Source: Sinomonas cyclohexanicum (lineage in GTDB: Bacteria; Actinomycetota; Actinomycetes; Actinomycetales; Micrococcaceae). From it: a stretch of DNA of 64,000 nucleotides. The stretch lies in assembly GCF_020886775.1 (NCBI RefSeq), contig NZ_AP024525.1, forward strand, positions 2,790,001-2,854,000, given 5' to 3'. Shown in pieces: positions 36,503 through 45,388 of this stretch (its first letter is position 1; every line of letters starts with the position of its first letter). The notes below the pieces were generated by a model. The model was given only the letters and a program-made list of their open reading frames with translations, had not been told where the DNA came from and made no database searches. A program made the translations under genes and the position numbers.

Positions 36503-37831
36503 TCAGGCCTCGCCGGCCCCGGCAGGGTAGGCGTCGTGGGCCGTGCCGAGCTCGACGCCCGCTTCCGCAATGACCGGCTTGGCCCCGCGGAAGTTCGCGC
36601 AGCAGCCCGGGCGGCACACGTCGTACCACGGTCCGAGGTCGGTCACGTGCGGGCGGCCGGCGACGGCGCCCTGGGCGGTGCGTTCGCGGATGAGGTCCAC
36701 GAGGCCGGCCACGAAGTCGCGGTGGACGCCCGGGGTCGGCACGCGCACCGCCGCGACTCCGAGCTCCTTGCACTTGTCGAGGGCCTCGGTGTCGAGGTCC
36801 CAGACCACCTCCATGTGGTCCGACACGAAGCCCAGCGGGACGATGACAACGCCGTTGACGCCGTCCCCGCCCTCGCCGGCGATCGCCTCGAGGTGATCGT
36901 TGATGTCCGGCTCGAGCCACGGGACATGCGGGGCGCCGGAGCGAGACTGGTACACGAGGTCCCACTTCACTGCGCCGTCGGCAGAGCCGGTCACGGCCGC
37001 CATGACGGCCCGCGCGTTCGCGAGGTGCTGCGCCACGTATGCCGAGCCGCCCTCGAACTCGCGTACCTCGCCCTCCGAGCGGCCGGCCGCCTCGGCGTCG
37101 CGCGTGGGGATCGAGTGGGTCGCGAAGAGGACCCGGATCTCGGAGTCGCGGGACCCGTCCACGGCGCCGAGCGCCTCGCGGACCTCGGCGAGGCCCGCGG
37201 CCGTGCCCTCGACGAACGGCGCCACGAAGCCCGGGTGATCGAAGTACTGGCGGACCTTGTCCACACGCAGGCGCCCGGCGAGGCCGGTCTCGGTGAGGGC
37301 GAGGCCGATGTCCTCGCGGTACTGCCGGCAGCTCGAGTAGCACGAGTACACGCTCGTGGTGAGCATGAGCACCTTGCGGTGCCCCGCGTCGTACATCTCC
37401 TGCAGGGTCTGCGGGATGAACGGGTCCCAGTTGCGGTTGCCCCAGTAGAGGGGCAGGTCGATGCCGCGTGCGGCCAGCTCGGCCTCGAGCGCCGCCTTGA
37501 GCGCACGGTTCTGCGCGTTGATGGGGCTCACGCCGCCGAACGCGCGGTAGTGGTGGCTCACGGCCTCGAGGCGCTCGTCCGGGATGCCGCGGCCGCGCGT
37601 CACGTTGCGCAGGAACGGGATGACGTCGTCCTGGCCCTCCGGACCGCCGAAGGACGCGAGCAGGATCGCGTCGTACTCGGCCGGCTCGGCGCGCCCTGCG
37701 TCCGTGACCGGGTTCGGGGCGAGGCTGACCGCCAGGGGCGCCACAGCGCCGTCGACCGTCACCTGGGCCGCAGCCCCCTCCGTCGCGGTCCCCTCCAACG
37801 CCTCCGGCGACGGCGCGTTCGCGGCACTCAC
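36503..37831 (-). CDS. hemH: Ferrochelatase (coproporphyrin ferrochelatase type)
   Basis: In organisms with HemQ this enzyme inserts iron into coproporphyrin III. The 442-aa protein has about 50 extra, Ala/Pro-rich residues at the N-terminus, then YDAILLASFGGPEGQDDV. The catalytic His239 lies in FATHSIP and an acidic site in FVSDHMEVVWDLD. Cys168 with Cys406, Cys410 and Cys411 (DVCRPGCC) match the [2Fe-2S] ligands of actinobacterial ferrochelatases. The start is GTG 37831, overlapping the hemQ stop by 4 nt. Confidence 0.95.
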   Translation of the reverse strand: MSAANAPSPEALEGTATEGAAAQVTVDGAVAPLAVSLAPNPVTDAGRAEPAEYDAILLASFGGPEGQDDVIPFLRNVTRGRGIPDERLEAVSHHYRAFGGVSPINAQNRALKAALEAELAARGIDLPLYWGNRNWDPFIPQTLQEMYDAGHRKVLMLTTSVYSCYSSCRQYREDIGLALTETGLAGRLRVDKVRQYFDHPGFVAPFVEGTAAGLAEVREALGAVDGSRDSEIRVLFATHSIPTRDAEAAGRSEGEVREFEGGSAYVAQHLANARAVMAAVTGSADGAVKWDLVYQSRSGAPHVPWLEPDINDHLEAIAGEGGDGVNGVVIVPLGFVSDHMEVVWDLDTEALDKCKELGVAAVRVPTPGVHRDFVAGLVDLIRERTAQGAVAGRPHVTDLGPWYDVCRPGCCANFRGAKPVIAEAGVELGTAHDAYPAGAGEA

Positions 37832-38544
37832 GCGAGCACCTCGGCGATCTCGGCGGCCGAGATGCGGCGTCCGGTGTAGAAGGGCACCTCTTCGCGCACG
37901 TGGTTGCGGGCGTCGGTGTAGCGGAGGTGGCGCATCATGTCGACGAGGTCCGTCAGCTGGGGGGCCTCCAGGGCGAGGATCCACTCCCAGTCCCCGAGCG
38001 CGAACGCCGAGACGGTGTTGGAGAGGACCTGCGGGAAGTCGCGGCCGAGCATGCCGTGGTCGCGGAGCATGCGGGAGCGCTCCTCGGCGGGCAGGAGGTA
38101 CCACTCGTAGGAGCGGACGAACGGGTAGACGGTGAGCCACGTGCTGGGCTCGACGCCGCGGGAGAACGCCGGGGTGTGGTTCTTGGCGAACTCGGCCTCG
38201 CGGTGCACGCCCATCGCGGACCATGCGATCTCGGTCTCGGCGAACAGCCCGGAGCGGCGGATGTCGCGCACGGCCTGCTGGAGGGCCTCGGGCTGTGGGC
38301 CGTGCAGCCAGACCATGATGTCTGCGTCGGCGCGCATTGCAGACACGTCATAGGCGCCACGCAGCGTGACTCCAGCCTCTGCGAGCCGGGCGACGAGGGC
38401 CTCGAACTCGGACACCGTGCTGTCCGCGGGGGCAGGGGCGCCGGGGACGCGGCAGAACACGGTCCAGAGGGTGAAGTACTGCGTCTCGGCGGCCTCGCCG
38501 CCGTCGGCGGTTTTGGTGACAGATTCGACGGAAGTGTGGCTCAT
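37828..38544 (-). CDS. hemQ: Coproheme decarboxylase (HemQ/ChdC)
   Basis: HemQ removes two propionate carboxyls of coproheme to give haem b, the last step of the Gram-positive pathway. The 238-aa protein has the chlorite-dismutase fold motifs of the actinobacterial branch: YPFVRSYEWYLL (with the catalytic tyrosine), LGDWEWILALEAP and MMRHLRYTDARNHVREE, then PFYTG. ATG 38544 follows AAAGGAG at a rather long 13-nt spacing. It lies 73 nt after hemY. Confidence 0.94.
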   Translation of the reverse strand: MSHTSVESVTKTADGGEAAETQYFTLWTVFCRVPGAPAPADSTVSEFEALVARLAEAGVTLRGAYDVSAMRADADIMVWLHGPQPEALQQAVRDIRRSGLFAETEIAWSAMGVHREAEFAKNHTPAFSRGVEPSTWLTVYPFVRSYEWYLLPAEERSRMLRDHGMLGRDFPQVLSNTVSAFALGDWEWILALEAPQLTDLVDMMRHLRYTDARNHVREEVPFYTGRRISAAEIAEVLA

Positions 38545-38617
38545 GATGACCAGTGTGCTCCTTTAAGCGGCGGCAAATCTAATTCGGATGTTCTACAGGG
38601 TGTCGAAGTGACTAATA

Positions 38618-40126
38618 TCACGAGGGCAGTCCCCGCTCGAGGGACCCCGCGAGCGCGATTGCCTGGCTTCTGGCGTCCGGGATGACCGCCGCGAGCCCGT
38701 TCCCCGCGGCCCAGCCGCCCACGACGGCGAGTCCCGGCTGAGCGCCGACGAGCGCCCTGATCGCGGCGACCCTCTCCCGGTGCCCGACCGTGGCGAACGG
38801 CAGCGCCCCCTGCCACCTGACCACGTCCCAGCCTGTGACATCCTCCGGCGTCAGCGCCACGCCCAGGAGGGTCGAGGCGTCCCTGACCGCGGCGGCGAAC
38901 AGCTCGTTGTCCGTCTCGGGCCCCCGCCCGACACCGGCCACGCCGGGGACCCTGTCTCCGGCCCGGCCGTACGAGAGCCGCACCACGTGGGTCCCCGCAC
39001 CCGCCTCGTCGGCAAGCCAGGCCCACTTCGCGGTCGCGTGCGTGAGCGCTTTGGCCTCCACCCCCGGTACCTGGGGAGCCACGAGGACGCCCGTGCCCCG
39101 GGGCCGCGCGTCGAGCGCGGGGCAGTCGAGCACCAGGGTGACGAGCTTGACCTCCGGACCGGGGACGGGCTCGTGCCCCGCGAGGGCCGGGACGGCGTCG
39201 GAGAGGAGCTCGACGGCGGCCGGACCGCCCAGGGCGACCACCACCACGTCGGCCTCGTACGTGTCCTCGGGCCCCAGGAGCGCCTCCTCCTCCGAGCCCT
39301 CGGAAGGCACCACGGCGCCCACCCGCCACAGCGTCGAGCCGTCGGCGCCGGTGGCACGCTCGAGCCGCTCGACGCGTTCGCCCAGGACGAGCCGCACGCC
39401 GTCGGCCTCAAGCCGCTCGACGAGCGCTGCGACGATGCGGTTGAGGCCGCCCCGGATGCCGGCGACCGCCGAGCCCGCCTTCCGCCCGCGTGCGGCCCCG
39501 CGCTGCGCTGCCACCGCGGCCGCGAGCGAGCCCTTCTCGGCCATGAGCCGGCGCAGCCCCGGGGCCACCATGTCGGCGTCGAGCAGCGCGGGATCCGCGG
39601 AGTGCACGCCGCCGACCACGGGGGCGACGAGCCGGTCGAGGACGCGGCGGCCCATCCGCGCCCGCACGAGATCGGCCACACTCTCCGTTCCGCGCGGCTC
39701 GCGCGCGGGAAGCCATCGGTCCGCCGAAGCGCGCAGCGAGCCCCACAGGCCCAGCGCCGCGCGGACCTCGGCATCCCAGGGGTTGGCCGGGATGCCGAGG
39801 ACGCCGGTCTTGGGCAGCTCGGCCGGGCCGTCCGGGAGGATCACCCATGCGCCGGAGGGGTGGGGGGCCACAACGTCCTCCGCGAGGCCTATCTCTTCCA
39901 CGAGGGTCCGCACCGCGTCGGTGCGCGTCGCGAAGGACTCAGCGCCGCTGTCGAGCCGCAGGCCTGCCACCTCGTGCTCGCCGATGCAGCCGCCCCAGCG
40001 GCGATCGGCCTCGAGCACGGTCACGTCCAGCCCGGCGCGGCGCAGCTCGAGCGCGGCGACGAGACCGGAGATTCCGCCGCCCACCACGAGCGCCCGGGGG
40101 CGCCGCGACGCGTCGTCCATTCCCAT
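38618..40126 (-). CDS. hemY: Coproporphyrinogen III oxidase / protoporphyrinogen oxidase (HemY/CgoX type)
   Basis: This is a 502-aa FAD enzyme that oxidises the porphyrinogen ring; beside hemQ it should act on coproporphyrinogen III. The dinucleotide fold VVGGGISGLVAALEL is at about 14-28 and the family motif PVVGGVHSADPALLDADM lies mid-protein. The C-terminus has VVGGWAAGNGLAAVI. ATG 40126 shares one base with the hemE stop (TGATG); a second ATG two codons later is possible. Confidence 0.94.
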   Translation of the reverse strand: MGMDDASRRPRALVVGGGISGLVAALELRRAGLDVTVLEADRRWGGCIGEHEVAGLRLDSGAESFATRTDAVRTLVEEIGLAEDVVAPHPSGAWVILPDGPAELPKTGVLGIPANPWDAEVRAALGLWGSLRASADRWLPAREPRGTESVADLVRARMGRRVLDRLVAPVVGGVHSADPALLDADMVAPGLRRLMAEKGSLAAAVAAQRGAARGRKAGSAVAGIRGGLNRIVAALVERLEADGVRLVLGERVERLERATGADGSTLWRVGAVVPSEGSEEEALLGPEDTYEADVVVVALGGPAAVELLSDAVPALAGHEPVPGPEVKLVTLVLDCPALDARPRGTGVLVAPQVPGVEAKALTHATAKWAWLADEAGAGTHVVRLSYGRAGDRVPGVAGVGRGPETDNELFAAAVRDASTLLGVALTPEDVTGWDVVRWQGALPFATVGHRERVAAIRALVGAQPGLAVVGGWAAGNGLAAVIPDARSQAIALAGSLERGLPS

Positions 40127-41187
40127 CAGTACGTGATCGAGTGGACGAGCTCGACGACTCGAGTGAGGACCTCGGGGTCCGTCTCGGGCGGGACGCCGTG
40201 GCCGAGGTTGATCACGTGGCCGGGTGCCGCGGCGCCGCCGCGCACCACCTCGCGCACGTGGGCCTCGAGCACGTTCCACGGCGCCGCCAGGAGCGCCGGG
40301 TCGATGTTGCCCTGAAGGACCACGCGGCCGCCGAGCCGGCGGTTCGCCTCGTGCAGCGGGAGACGGTAGTCGACGCCGACGGCATCGACCCCCACCTCGT
40401 ACATCGCGCCGAGCAGCTCGGAGGTGCCGGTGCCGAAGTGGATGAGGGGTGCGCCGAGGTCGCGGACGTGGTCGAGCGCCTGGGACGAGTACGGGGCCAC
40501 GTGGCGCCGGTAGTCCTCGAGGCCCAGCGAGCCGGCCCACGAGTCGAACAGCTGCCCCGCAGAGGCGCCGGCCTCGATCTGCGCGCGCAGGAACGCGCCG
40601 GAGGCCTCCGCGGTCCAGGCCATGAGCGCGGCCCACGTGCCGGGGTCACCGTGCATCATGGTCCGCGGGCCCAGGTGGTCGCGGGACGGCCGGCCCTCCA
40701 CCATGTACGCGGCGACCGTGAACGGCGCGCCCGCGAAGCCGATGAGCGGCGTCGTGCCCAGCTCCGCGACGGTGAGCCGCACGGCCTCGCGGATCGGCTC
40801 GAGCGCCGCGTCGGTGAGGCGCGGGAGGGCAGCGACGTCCGCTTCGGTGCGCACGGGGGTGCCCAGAACGGGCCCGACGCCGGGGACGATGTCCACGTCA
40901 ACGCCGGCGAGCTTGAGGGGGATGACGATGTCGGAGAAGAAGATGCCCGCGTCCACGTCATGCCGACGCACGGGCTGAAGCGTGATCTCCGCGGCGAGGT
41001 CGGGACGCAGGCAGGATTCGAGCATGCCGATGCCCTCGCGGGCCTTGCGGTACTCGGGCAGCGAGCGCCCGGCCTGACGCATGAACCACACGGGCTTCCG
41101 GCTCGGCCGGCCCCCGCGGTATGCCGTGATGAGCGGCGACTGCGCCGTCCGTCCGTCCTTGAGCGGGTGGTCTGCGCTGAGTGTCAT
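40126..41187 (-). CDS. hemE: Uroporphyrinogen decarboxylase
   Basis: HemE removes four acetate carboxyls to form coproporphyrinogen III. The 353-aa protein has both signature patterns: [16 protein letters not shown] at about 33-48 and [16 protein letters not shown] mid-protein, with the active-site [18 protein letters not shown]. It is first of the hem operon and divergent from hemA across 109 bp. A GAGAAT box 6 nt before the ATG (41194-41199) is a weak leaderless -10 candidate. Confidence 0.96.
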   Translation of the reverse strand: MTLSADHPLKDGRTAQSPLITAYRGGRPSRKPVWFMRQAGRSLPEYRKAREGIGMLESCLRPDLAAEITLQPVRRHDVDAGIFFSDIVIPLKLAGVDVDIVPGVGPVLGTPVRTEADVAALPRLTDAALEPIREAVRLTVAELGTTPLIGFAGAPFTVAAYMVEGRPSRDHLGPRTMMHGDPGTWAALMAWTAEASGAFLRAQIEAGASAGQLFDSWAGSLGLEDYRRHVAPYSSQALDHVRDLGAPLIHFGTGTSELLGAMYEVGVDAVGVDYRLPLHEANRRLGGRVVLQGNIDPALLAAPWNVLEAHVREVVRGGAAAPGHVINLGHGVPPETDPEVLTRVVELVHSITY

Positions 41188-41281
41188 GGCCCGATTCTCT
41201 CAAACGGCCCCGGGCGCCTTGGCGACAGCCTGTCATACCGTGGCCCCGGCGATCCGCGTTTTCTACGGGGGAGCGAAAAGC

Positions 41282-41287
41282 TATGAT
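41282..41287 (+). promoter_or_regulatory. -10 box TATGAT upstream of hemA
   Basis: TATGAT is close to the consensus and lies 9 nt before the GTG start, giving a nearly leaderless mRNA. A TTTTCT at 41259-41264 is a poor -35 candidate at 17 nt spacing. Confidence 0.55.
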
Positions 41288-41296
41288 GGCAGGGCT

Positions 41297-42664
41297 GTGG
41301 TTGTTTTCTCCCTCACGGCGACTCACGCCGACATTGACCTTGAGACCGTTGCCCAATTGAGCACCGGTGCCTCCACCGTGGCCGCGAGCGCCATCGCTTC
41401 CCCCGCCCTCGAGGGCGCAGTGGTGCTGGCCACGTGCAACCGCTACGAGATCTATGGCGAGGCCCCGAGCGCCGACGAGGTCGACGCGGCCCGCTCAGCG
41501 CTCGTCTCGGAGATCAGCGCCCGCAGTGGCCTGGCGGAGGAAACGGTGTCAGGCGCCTTCGCCGTGGCCCACGGCCGGGATGTCACGCGCCACCTCTTCG
41601 CCGTCAGCTCCGGGCTCGACTCCGCCGTGGTCGGCGAGCGCGAGATCGCGGGCCAGGTACGCCGCGCCCTCATCTCCGCCCAGGAGCACGGGACCGCGAG
41701 CCCCTCGCTGGTCCGGCTGTTCCAGACGGCCTCGAAGACGGCCAAGGAGGTCGGCGCCCAGACCGCGCTCGGCAGCCGCGGGCTCTCGATCGTCTCCGTT
41801 GCACTCGATCTCGCCGAGGACCTCGCCGAGGAGCGGGAGTGGGCCGGCAAGCGCGCCGTCCTGTTCGGCACGGGCGCCTATGCGGGCGCCACGATCGCGC
41901 TCCTCAGGGAGCGCGGCGTCACCGACGTCGGGGTGTACTCCGCCTCTGGCCGCGCCCAGGAGTTCGCCGCCGCGCGCGGCGCCCACCCGATCACGGCCCG
42001 GCAGCTCCCCGGTGCCATCGCGGAAGCAGATGTCCTCATCGGCTGCAGCGGCTCCGACAACGCGATGGAGGCAGTCGAGCTGGCCGCGATCCGCGAGGAC
42101 TCCCCGCAGCAGCTCATCGTCATCGACATGGCCCTCACGCACGACTTCGATCCCGCGGTCGGCACCCTCGACCACGTGGAGCTCATCACTCTCGAGTCGG
42201 TGCGGCTCGCCGCACCCGAGGAGCAGGCGGAGTCGCTGGCCCAGGCCAGCGCGATCGTGTCCGCGGCCGCCGCCGACTTCGAGGCCGAGCGCCAGGCCCG
42301 TCAGGCGGACGCCGCGATCGTGGCCCTGCGCCGGCACACCATGTCCGTGCTCGACTCGGAGATCGAGAAGGTCCGTGCCCGCCACGGCTGCACCGCCGCC
42401 GCCGAGGAAGTCGAGTTCGCAATGCGGCGCATGGTCAAGCAGCTCCTGCACACGCCCACGGTCCGGGCGAAGCAGCTCGCCGCCGAGGGGCGCGAGGCCG
42501 AGTACCTCGCCGCGCTCGAGGCCCTGTACGGGATCAGCGTGGCCATCCCCGGCATGGTCGGCGGGAGCGACGCCCCCGACGCTGCGTCTACGGCGGCTGC
42601 TGTGTCGCCTGCCTCCCCCGGCGAGGCCGAGGACTGCCCCGCGGACCACACCCGGGCCGGCTGA
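41297..42664 (+). CDS. hemA: Glutamyl-tRNA reductase
   Basis: HemA reduces glutamyl-tRNA to glutamate-1-semialdehyde and commits carbon to haem. The 455-aa protein has the catalytic Cys47 in [10 protein letters not shown], the NADPH-domain [13 protein letters not shown] and the [19 protein letters not shown] segment. GTG 41297 starts the conserved [18 protein letters not shown]; the frame is open upstream but noncoding. It is divergent from the hem operon, so the first and later steps may share control in the 109-bp gap. Confidence 0.95.
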   Translation: MVVFSLTATHADIDLETVAQLSTGASTVAASAIASPALEGAVVLATCNRYEIYGEAPSADEVDAARSALVSEISARSGLAEETVSGAFAVAHGRDVTRHLFAVSSGLDSAVVGEREIAGQVRRALISAQEHGTASPSLVRLFQTASKTAKEVGAQTALGSRGLSIVSVALDLAEDLAEEREWAGKRAVLFGTGAYAGATIALLRERGVTDVGVYSASGRAQEFAAARGAHPITARQLPGAIAEADVLIGCSGSDNAMEAVELAAIREDSPQQLIVIDMALTHDFDPAVGTLDHVELITLESVRLAAPEEQAESLAQASAIVSAAAADFEAERQARQADAAIVALRRHTMSVLDSEIEKVRARHGCTAAAEEVEFAMRRMVKQLLHTPTVRAKQLAAEGREAEYLAALEALYGISVAIPGMVGGSDAPDAASTAAAVSPASPGEAEDCPADHTRAG

Positions 42665-42693
42665 CCGCCCTTCCCCGCATTCAGGAGTCACCT

Positions 42694-42723
42694 CGCACGA
42701 CGGCGACCACTCGCCGTCGTGCG
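42694..42723. terminator. Hairpin formed by an inverted pair of the dispersed word
   Basis: CGCACGACGGCGA (42694-42706) pairs exactly with 42711-42723 around a CCAC loop. It sits between converging hemA and moeZ. Confidence 0.8.
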
Positions 42724-42775
42724 CTGAGCCCACCCCCCAGAAGCTGACTTCTAGAGAGGCCGGCCACCGCGAGTG

Positions 42776-43960
42776 TCAGTAGACCGGCTTGTCCGGCTCC
42801 ACCTCGCGGACCCACGCGAGGACGCCGCCGTCGAGGTGCTTGACGTTCGCGAAGCCCGCCTCGAGCGCGGCCGCGAGGACGTTCGCCGAGCGGACCCCGC
42901 CCTTGCAGTGGAAGACGACCTCCCGGTCCCTGGGCACCTCGTCCCAGGCCTCGCCAGAGAGCAGGCGCCCTTGGGGGATGAGCCGGGCCCCCGGGATCGA
43001 GACGATCGAGGCCTCGCCGGCCTCGCGCACGTCGATGAGCTCGAAGTCGCTGAGCCCGGCGTCACGCGCGGCGAGCATCGTGGCCAGCTGCGGCGCGGTG
43101 ACGGCCCGGTCCGTGCCGGGCGACGCCGCGGGGGCGACCCCGCAGAACGCCTCGTAGTCCGCAAGCTCCGTGACAGGCGCCGCGTCGGGGTCCTTGGCCA
43201 CGCGGATCTCCCGCCAGGTGGCCGTGAGGGCGTCGTAGAGCTGGACGCGGCCCAGCAGTGTGGTGCCGACCCCCGTGATGAGCTTGACGGCCTCGGTGAC
43301 CATCGAGGCGCCGATGGCCGCGCAGAGCATCCCGAACACGCCGCCCTCCCCGCAGGAGGGCACCGATCCGGCGGGCGGCGGCTCCGGGAACACGTCGCGG
43401 TACGTGGGGCCGTGCTTCTCCCAGAAGACACTGACTTGGCCGTCGAACCGGAAGATCGAGCCCCACACGTAGGGCTTGCCGAGGATCGCGGCCGCGTCGT
43501 TGACGAGGTACCGGGTGGCGAAGTTGTCCGTGCCATCCAGGATCAGGTCGTAACCGGAGAAGATCTCGAGGGCGTTGGAGGAGTCGAGGTGCACCGGGTG
43601 CAGCCGGACGTCGACATGCGGGTTGATCCCCAGCACCGCGTCGCGGGCGGACTCCGCCTTGGGGCGGCCCACGTCGGAGACGGAGTGGATGACCTGCCGC
43701 TGGAGGTTGGACAGTTCCACGGAGTCGTCGTCGACAATGCCGAGCGTGCCGACCCCAGCGGCGGCGAGGTACAGGAGGGCGGGCGAGCCGAGCCCGCCGG
43801 CCCCCATCACGAGGACCTTGGCGTTCTTGAGCCGCCGCTGCCCCACCTCGCCGATTTCGGGGATGATGACGTGGCGCGAGTAGCGCTGCACTTCCTCTGG
43901 CGTGAGCTCCGGCGCCGGCTCCACGAGGGGCGGGAGCGTGGGGGTCTGCGATGCGGCCAT
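42776..43960 (-). CDS. moeZ: Adenylyltransferase/sulfurtransferase MoeZ
   Basis: MoeZ activates ubiquitin-like sulfur carriers (MoaD, CysO, ThiS-type) by adenylation and thiocarboxylation. The 394-aa protein has an N-terminal E1-like domain (SRHVIIPEIGEVGQRRL, MGAGGLGSPALLYLAAAGVG, DGTDNFATRYLVND) and a C-terminal rhodanese domain with the persulfide Cys352 in FHCKGGVRS. It could thiolate the ThiS encoded at 50196. A TAGATT box lies 6 nt before ATG 43960, with GGAGGT in between, so either a leaderless or an unusually close ribosome-site start is possible. It is divergent from the TetR gene. Confidence 0.94.
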   Translation of the reverse strand: MAASQTPTLPPLVEPAPELTPEEVQRYSRHVIIPEIGEVGQRRLKNAKVLVMGAGGLGSPALLYLAAAGVGTLGIVDDDSVELSNLQRQVIHSVSDVGRPKAESARDAVLGINPHVDVRLHPVHLDSSNALEIFSGYDLILDGTDNFATRYLVNDAAAILGKPYVWGSIFRFDGQVSVFWEKHGPTYRDVFPEPPPAGSVPSCGEGGVFGMLCAAIGASMVTEAVKLITGVGTTLLGRVQLYDALTATWREIRVAKDPDAAPVTELADYEAFCGVAPAASPGTDRAVTAPQLATMLAARDAGLSDFELIDVREAGEASIVSIPGARLIPQGRLLSGEAWDEVPRDREVVFHCKGGVRSANVLAAALEAGFANVKHLDGGVLAWVREVEPDKPVY

Positions 43961-43966
43961 ACCTCC

Positions 43967-43972
43967 AATCTA
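43967..43972 (-). promoter_or_regulatory. -10 box TAGATT, 6 nt before moeZ
   Basis: TANNNT at the leaderless distance from ATG 43960; it is divergent from the TetR gene promoter. Confidence 0.5.
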
Positions 43973-44001
43973 GCGGCGCGGAAGCGACACGCGGACCGGG
44001 G

Positions 44002-44023
44002 ACCCGTGACTCACGGGTAGAGT
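44002..44023 (+). promoter_or_regulatory. Palindromic operator overlapping the TetR gene promoter
   Basis: ACCCGTGA-C-TCACGGGT (44002-44018) is a perfect 8-bp inverted repeat with a 1-nt centre. A TAGAGT -10 box (44018-44023) starts on its last base. Position and symmetry fit autorepression by the TetR protein encoded 57 bp downstream. The operator might also affect divergent moeZ. Confidence 0.6.
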
Positions 44024-44079
44024 GGGACTACCGTTTGGGCCACGCTCCACAGGCCCGGACCCCCTGAAAGGCATCGTCA

Positions 44080-44703
44080 GTGAGCACCGAACCGCGGGCA
44101 TCCACGGCCCGCTCCCCCAGACTCCCACGCGACGAGCGGCGGGCACAGCTCCTCGCGGCCGCCCTCGAGGTCTTCGCCGCGAACGGTTACCACGGTGCCG
44201 CGATGGACGAGATCGCCGAGGCCGCCCAGGTCAGCAAGCCCGTCCTGTACCAGCACTTCCCGTCGAAGCGGGAGCTGTACATCGCTTTGCTGGACAGCCA
44301 TCTCGGGTCGCTCACTGACCTCATGAAGGCCGCCCTCGCCTCGACCGAGGACAACCGCGAGCGCGTCAATGCGGTGATCCGCGCGTACTTCGACTTCATC
44401 GCCGCCGACGACCAGGCGCACCGCCTGGTCTTCCAGTCCGACCTCGTCAACGATCCCGACGTCGCCTCTCGGCTCGAGACCTTCAACCGCGGCTTCTCGG
44501 AGGCCATCGCCGAAGTCATCGCCTCGGACACCAAGCTCCCCCTGGTCGAGGCGCAGCTGCTCGGGCGCGGTCTGGCCGGCATGGCCCAGGTCAGCGCCAG
44601 GTACTGGCTCGAGAAGTCGTCCTCGCTCGAGATCGAGGTCGCGGCGGACCTCGTCTCACGTCTCGCGTGGAAGGGAATCTCGCGGTTCCCCAAAGAGGCC
44701 TAA
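44080..44703 (+). CDS. TetR family transcriptional regulator
   Basis: This 207-aa protein has an N-terminal helix-turn-helix (ALEVFAANGYHGAAMDEIAE, then SKPVLYQHFPSKRELY) and a helical ligand domain. The start is GTG 44080 with GAAAGG 9 nt upstream. It is followed by the DUF3107 gene 40 nt downstream. The pair TetR-DUF3107 near moeZ/moeB is also found in mycobacteria as I recall, implying an old conserved unit. The ligand is unknown. Confidence 0.92.
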   Translation: MSTEPRASTARSPRLPRDERRAQLLAAALEVFAANGYHGAAMDEIAEAAQVSKPVLYQHFPSKRELYIALLDSHLGSLTDLMKAALASTEDNRERVNAVIRAYFDFIAADDQAHRLVFQSDLVNDPDVASRLETFNRGFSEAIAEVIASDTKLPLVEAQLLGRGLAGMAQVSARYWLEKSSSLEIEVAADLVSRLAWKGISRFPKEA

Positions 44704-44743
44704 GGTACTACTAGACGCCATCGACCCAAGGAGTGCGCTACAC

Positions 44744-44968
44744 GTGGAAATCAAGATCGGCATCCAGAACATCGGCCGCGAGATCGTCCTCGAATCCGCC
44801 CAGGATGCGGAAGAGGTCGCCAAGCTTGTCGCCGAGGCGATCGGCGGCGGCAAGGAGCTGCGGCTCGAGGATGAGAAGGGCCGTCAGGTGATCGTGCCCG
44901 CCGGTGTGATCGGCTATGTGGAGCTCGGCGTGCAGGAGCAGCGCCGCGTGGGCTTCGGCGCACTCTGA
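44744..44968 (+). CDS. DUF3107 small protein (TB9.4-like)
   Basis: This 74-aa protein begins VEIKIGIQNIGREIVLE, with VPAGVIGYVELG and a C-terminal RRVGFG, matching the short actinobacterial DUF3107 family (mycobacterial TB9.4). The function is unknown. The start is GTG 44744 with AAGGAG about 10 nt upstream. It is probably co-transcribed with the TetR gene. Confidence 0.88.
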   Translation: MEIKIGIQNIGREIVLESAQDAEEVAKLVAEAIGGGKELRLEDEKGRQVIVPAGVIGYVELGVQEQRRVGFGAL

Positions 44969-44971
44969 GGC

Positions 44972-45286
44972 GTGGAGACCGTCTGGTCGCTCGTCATCGT
45001 CATCCTCGTGGTGGCGGCGGCGGGCTTCATCGCGTGGGCGCTGGACCACCACCATGACGCCTACGGGATCATGCTCCCCGTCGGCGCCGCGGTGGCCCTC
45101 GCGTGCCTCGTGTGGGTCGTCGCCGTCTTCGCGGGCACCGGCTACATCGCCGGCCTGACGTGGATGCCCTGGGTGCTGCCCATGGCCGCGGGAATCGCGG
45201 CGGCGGTGGCGGTGCCCACCGTCGTGGGCCGCCGGAGGGGAAAGCACGACGTCGCTGCCCTCACCGAGGTCTTGCGGCACCGGTAG
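44972..45286 (+). CDS. Small membrane protein of unknown function (104 aa)
   Basis: Three hydrophobic segments are visible (about 4-22, 32-52 and 60-80), followed by a basic end (GRRRGKHD). The start is GTG 44972, 3 nt after the DUF3107 stop, so translation is probably coupled. No family is recognised. Confidence 0.75.
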   Translation: METVWSLVIVILVVAAAGFIAWALDHHHDAYGIMLPVGAAVALACLVWVVAVFAGTGYIAGLTWMPWVLPMAAGIAAAVAVPTVVGRRRGKHDVAALTEVLRHR

Positions 45287-45328
45287 CACGAGACACGGCG
45301 TGGTAAAGATCCGTGACACACCCTCGAC

Positions 45329-45334
45329 TTATAT
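45329..45334 (+). promoter_or_regulatory. Candidate -10 box TTATAT before the first propeller gene
   Basis: An AT-rich TTATAT about 55 nt before ATG 45389 stands out from the GC-rich surroundings. No properly spaced -35 is evident. Confidence 0.35.
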
Positions 45335-45388
45335 GGTCACAGTGTGGGTCTAATGGGCCCACGACCCTGTGCCGATGAGGATGGTGCC

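Noticed and set aside
44738-45319. Open frame antisense to DUF3107 and the small membrane protein
   Set aside because: The + strand has a ribosome site, DUF3107 similarity and membrane helices; the antisense product is His/Asp-rich without motif.
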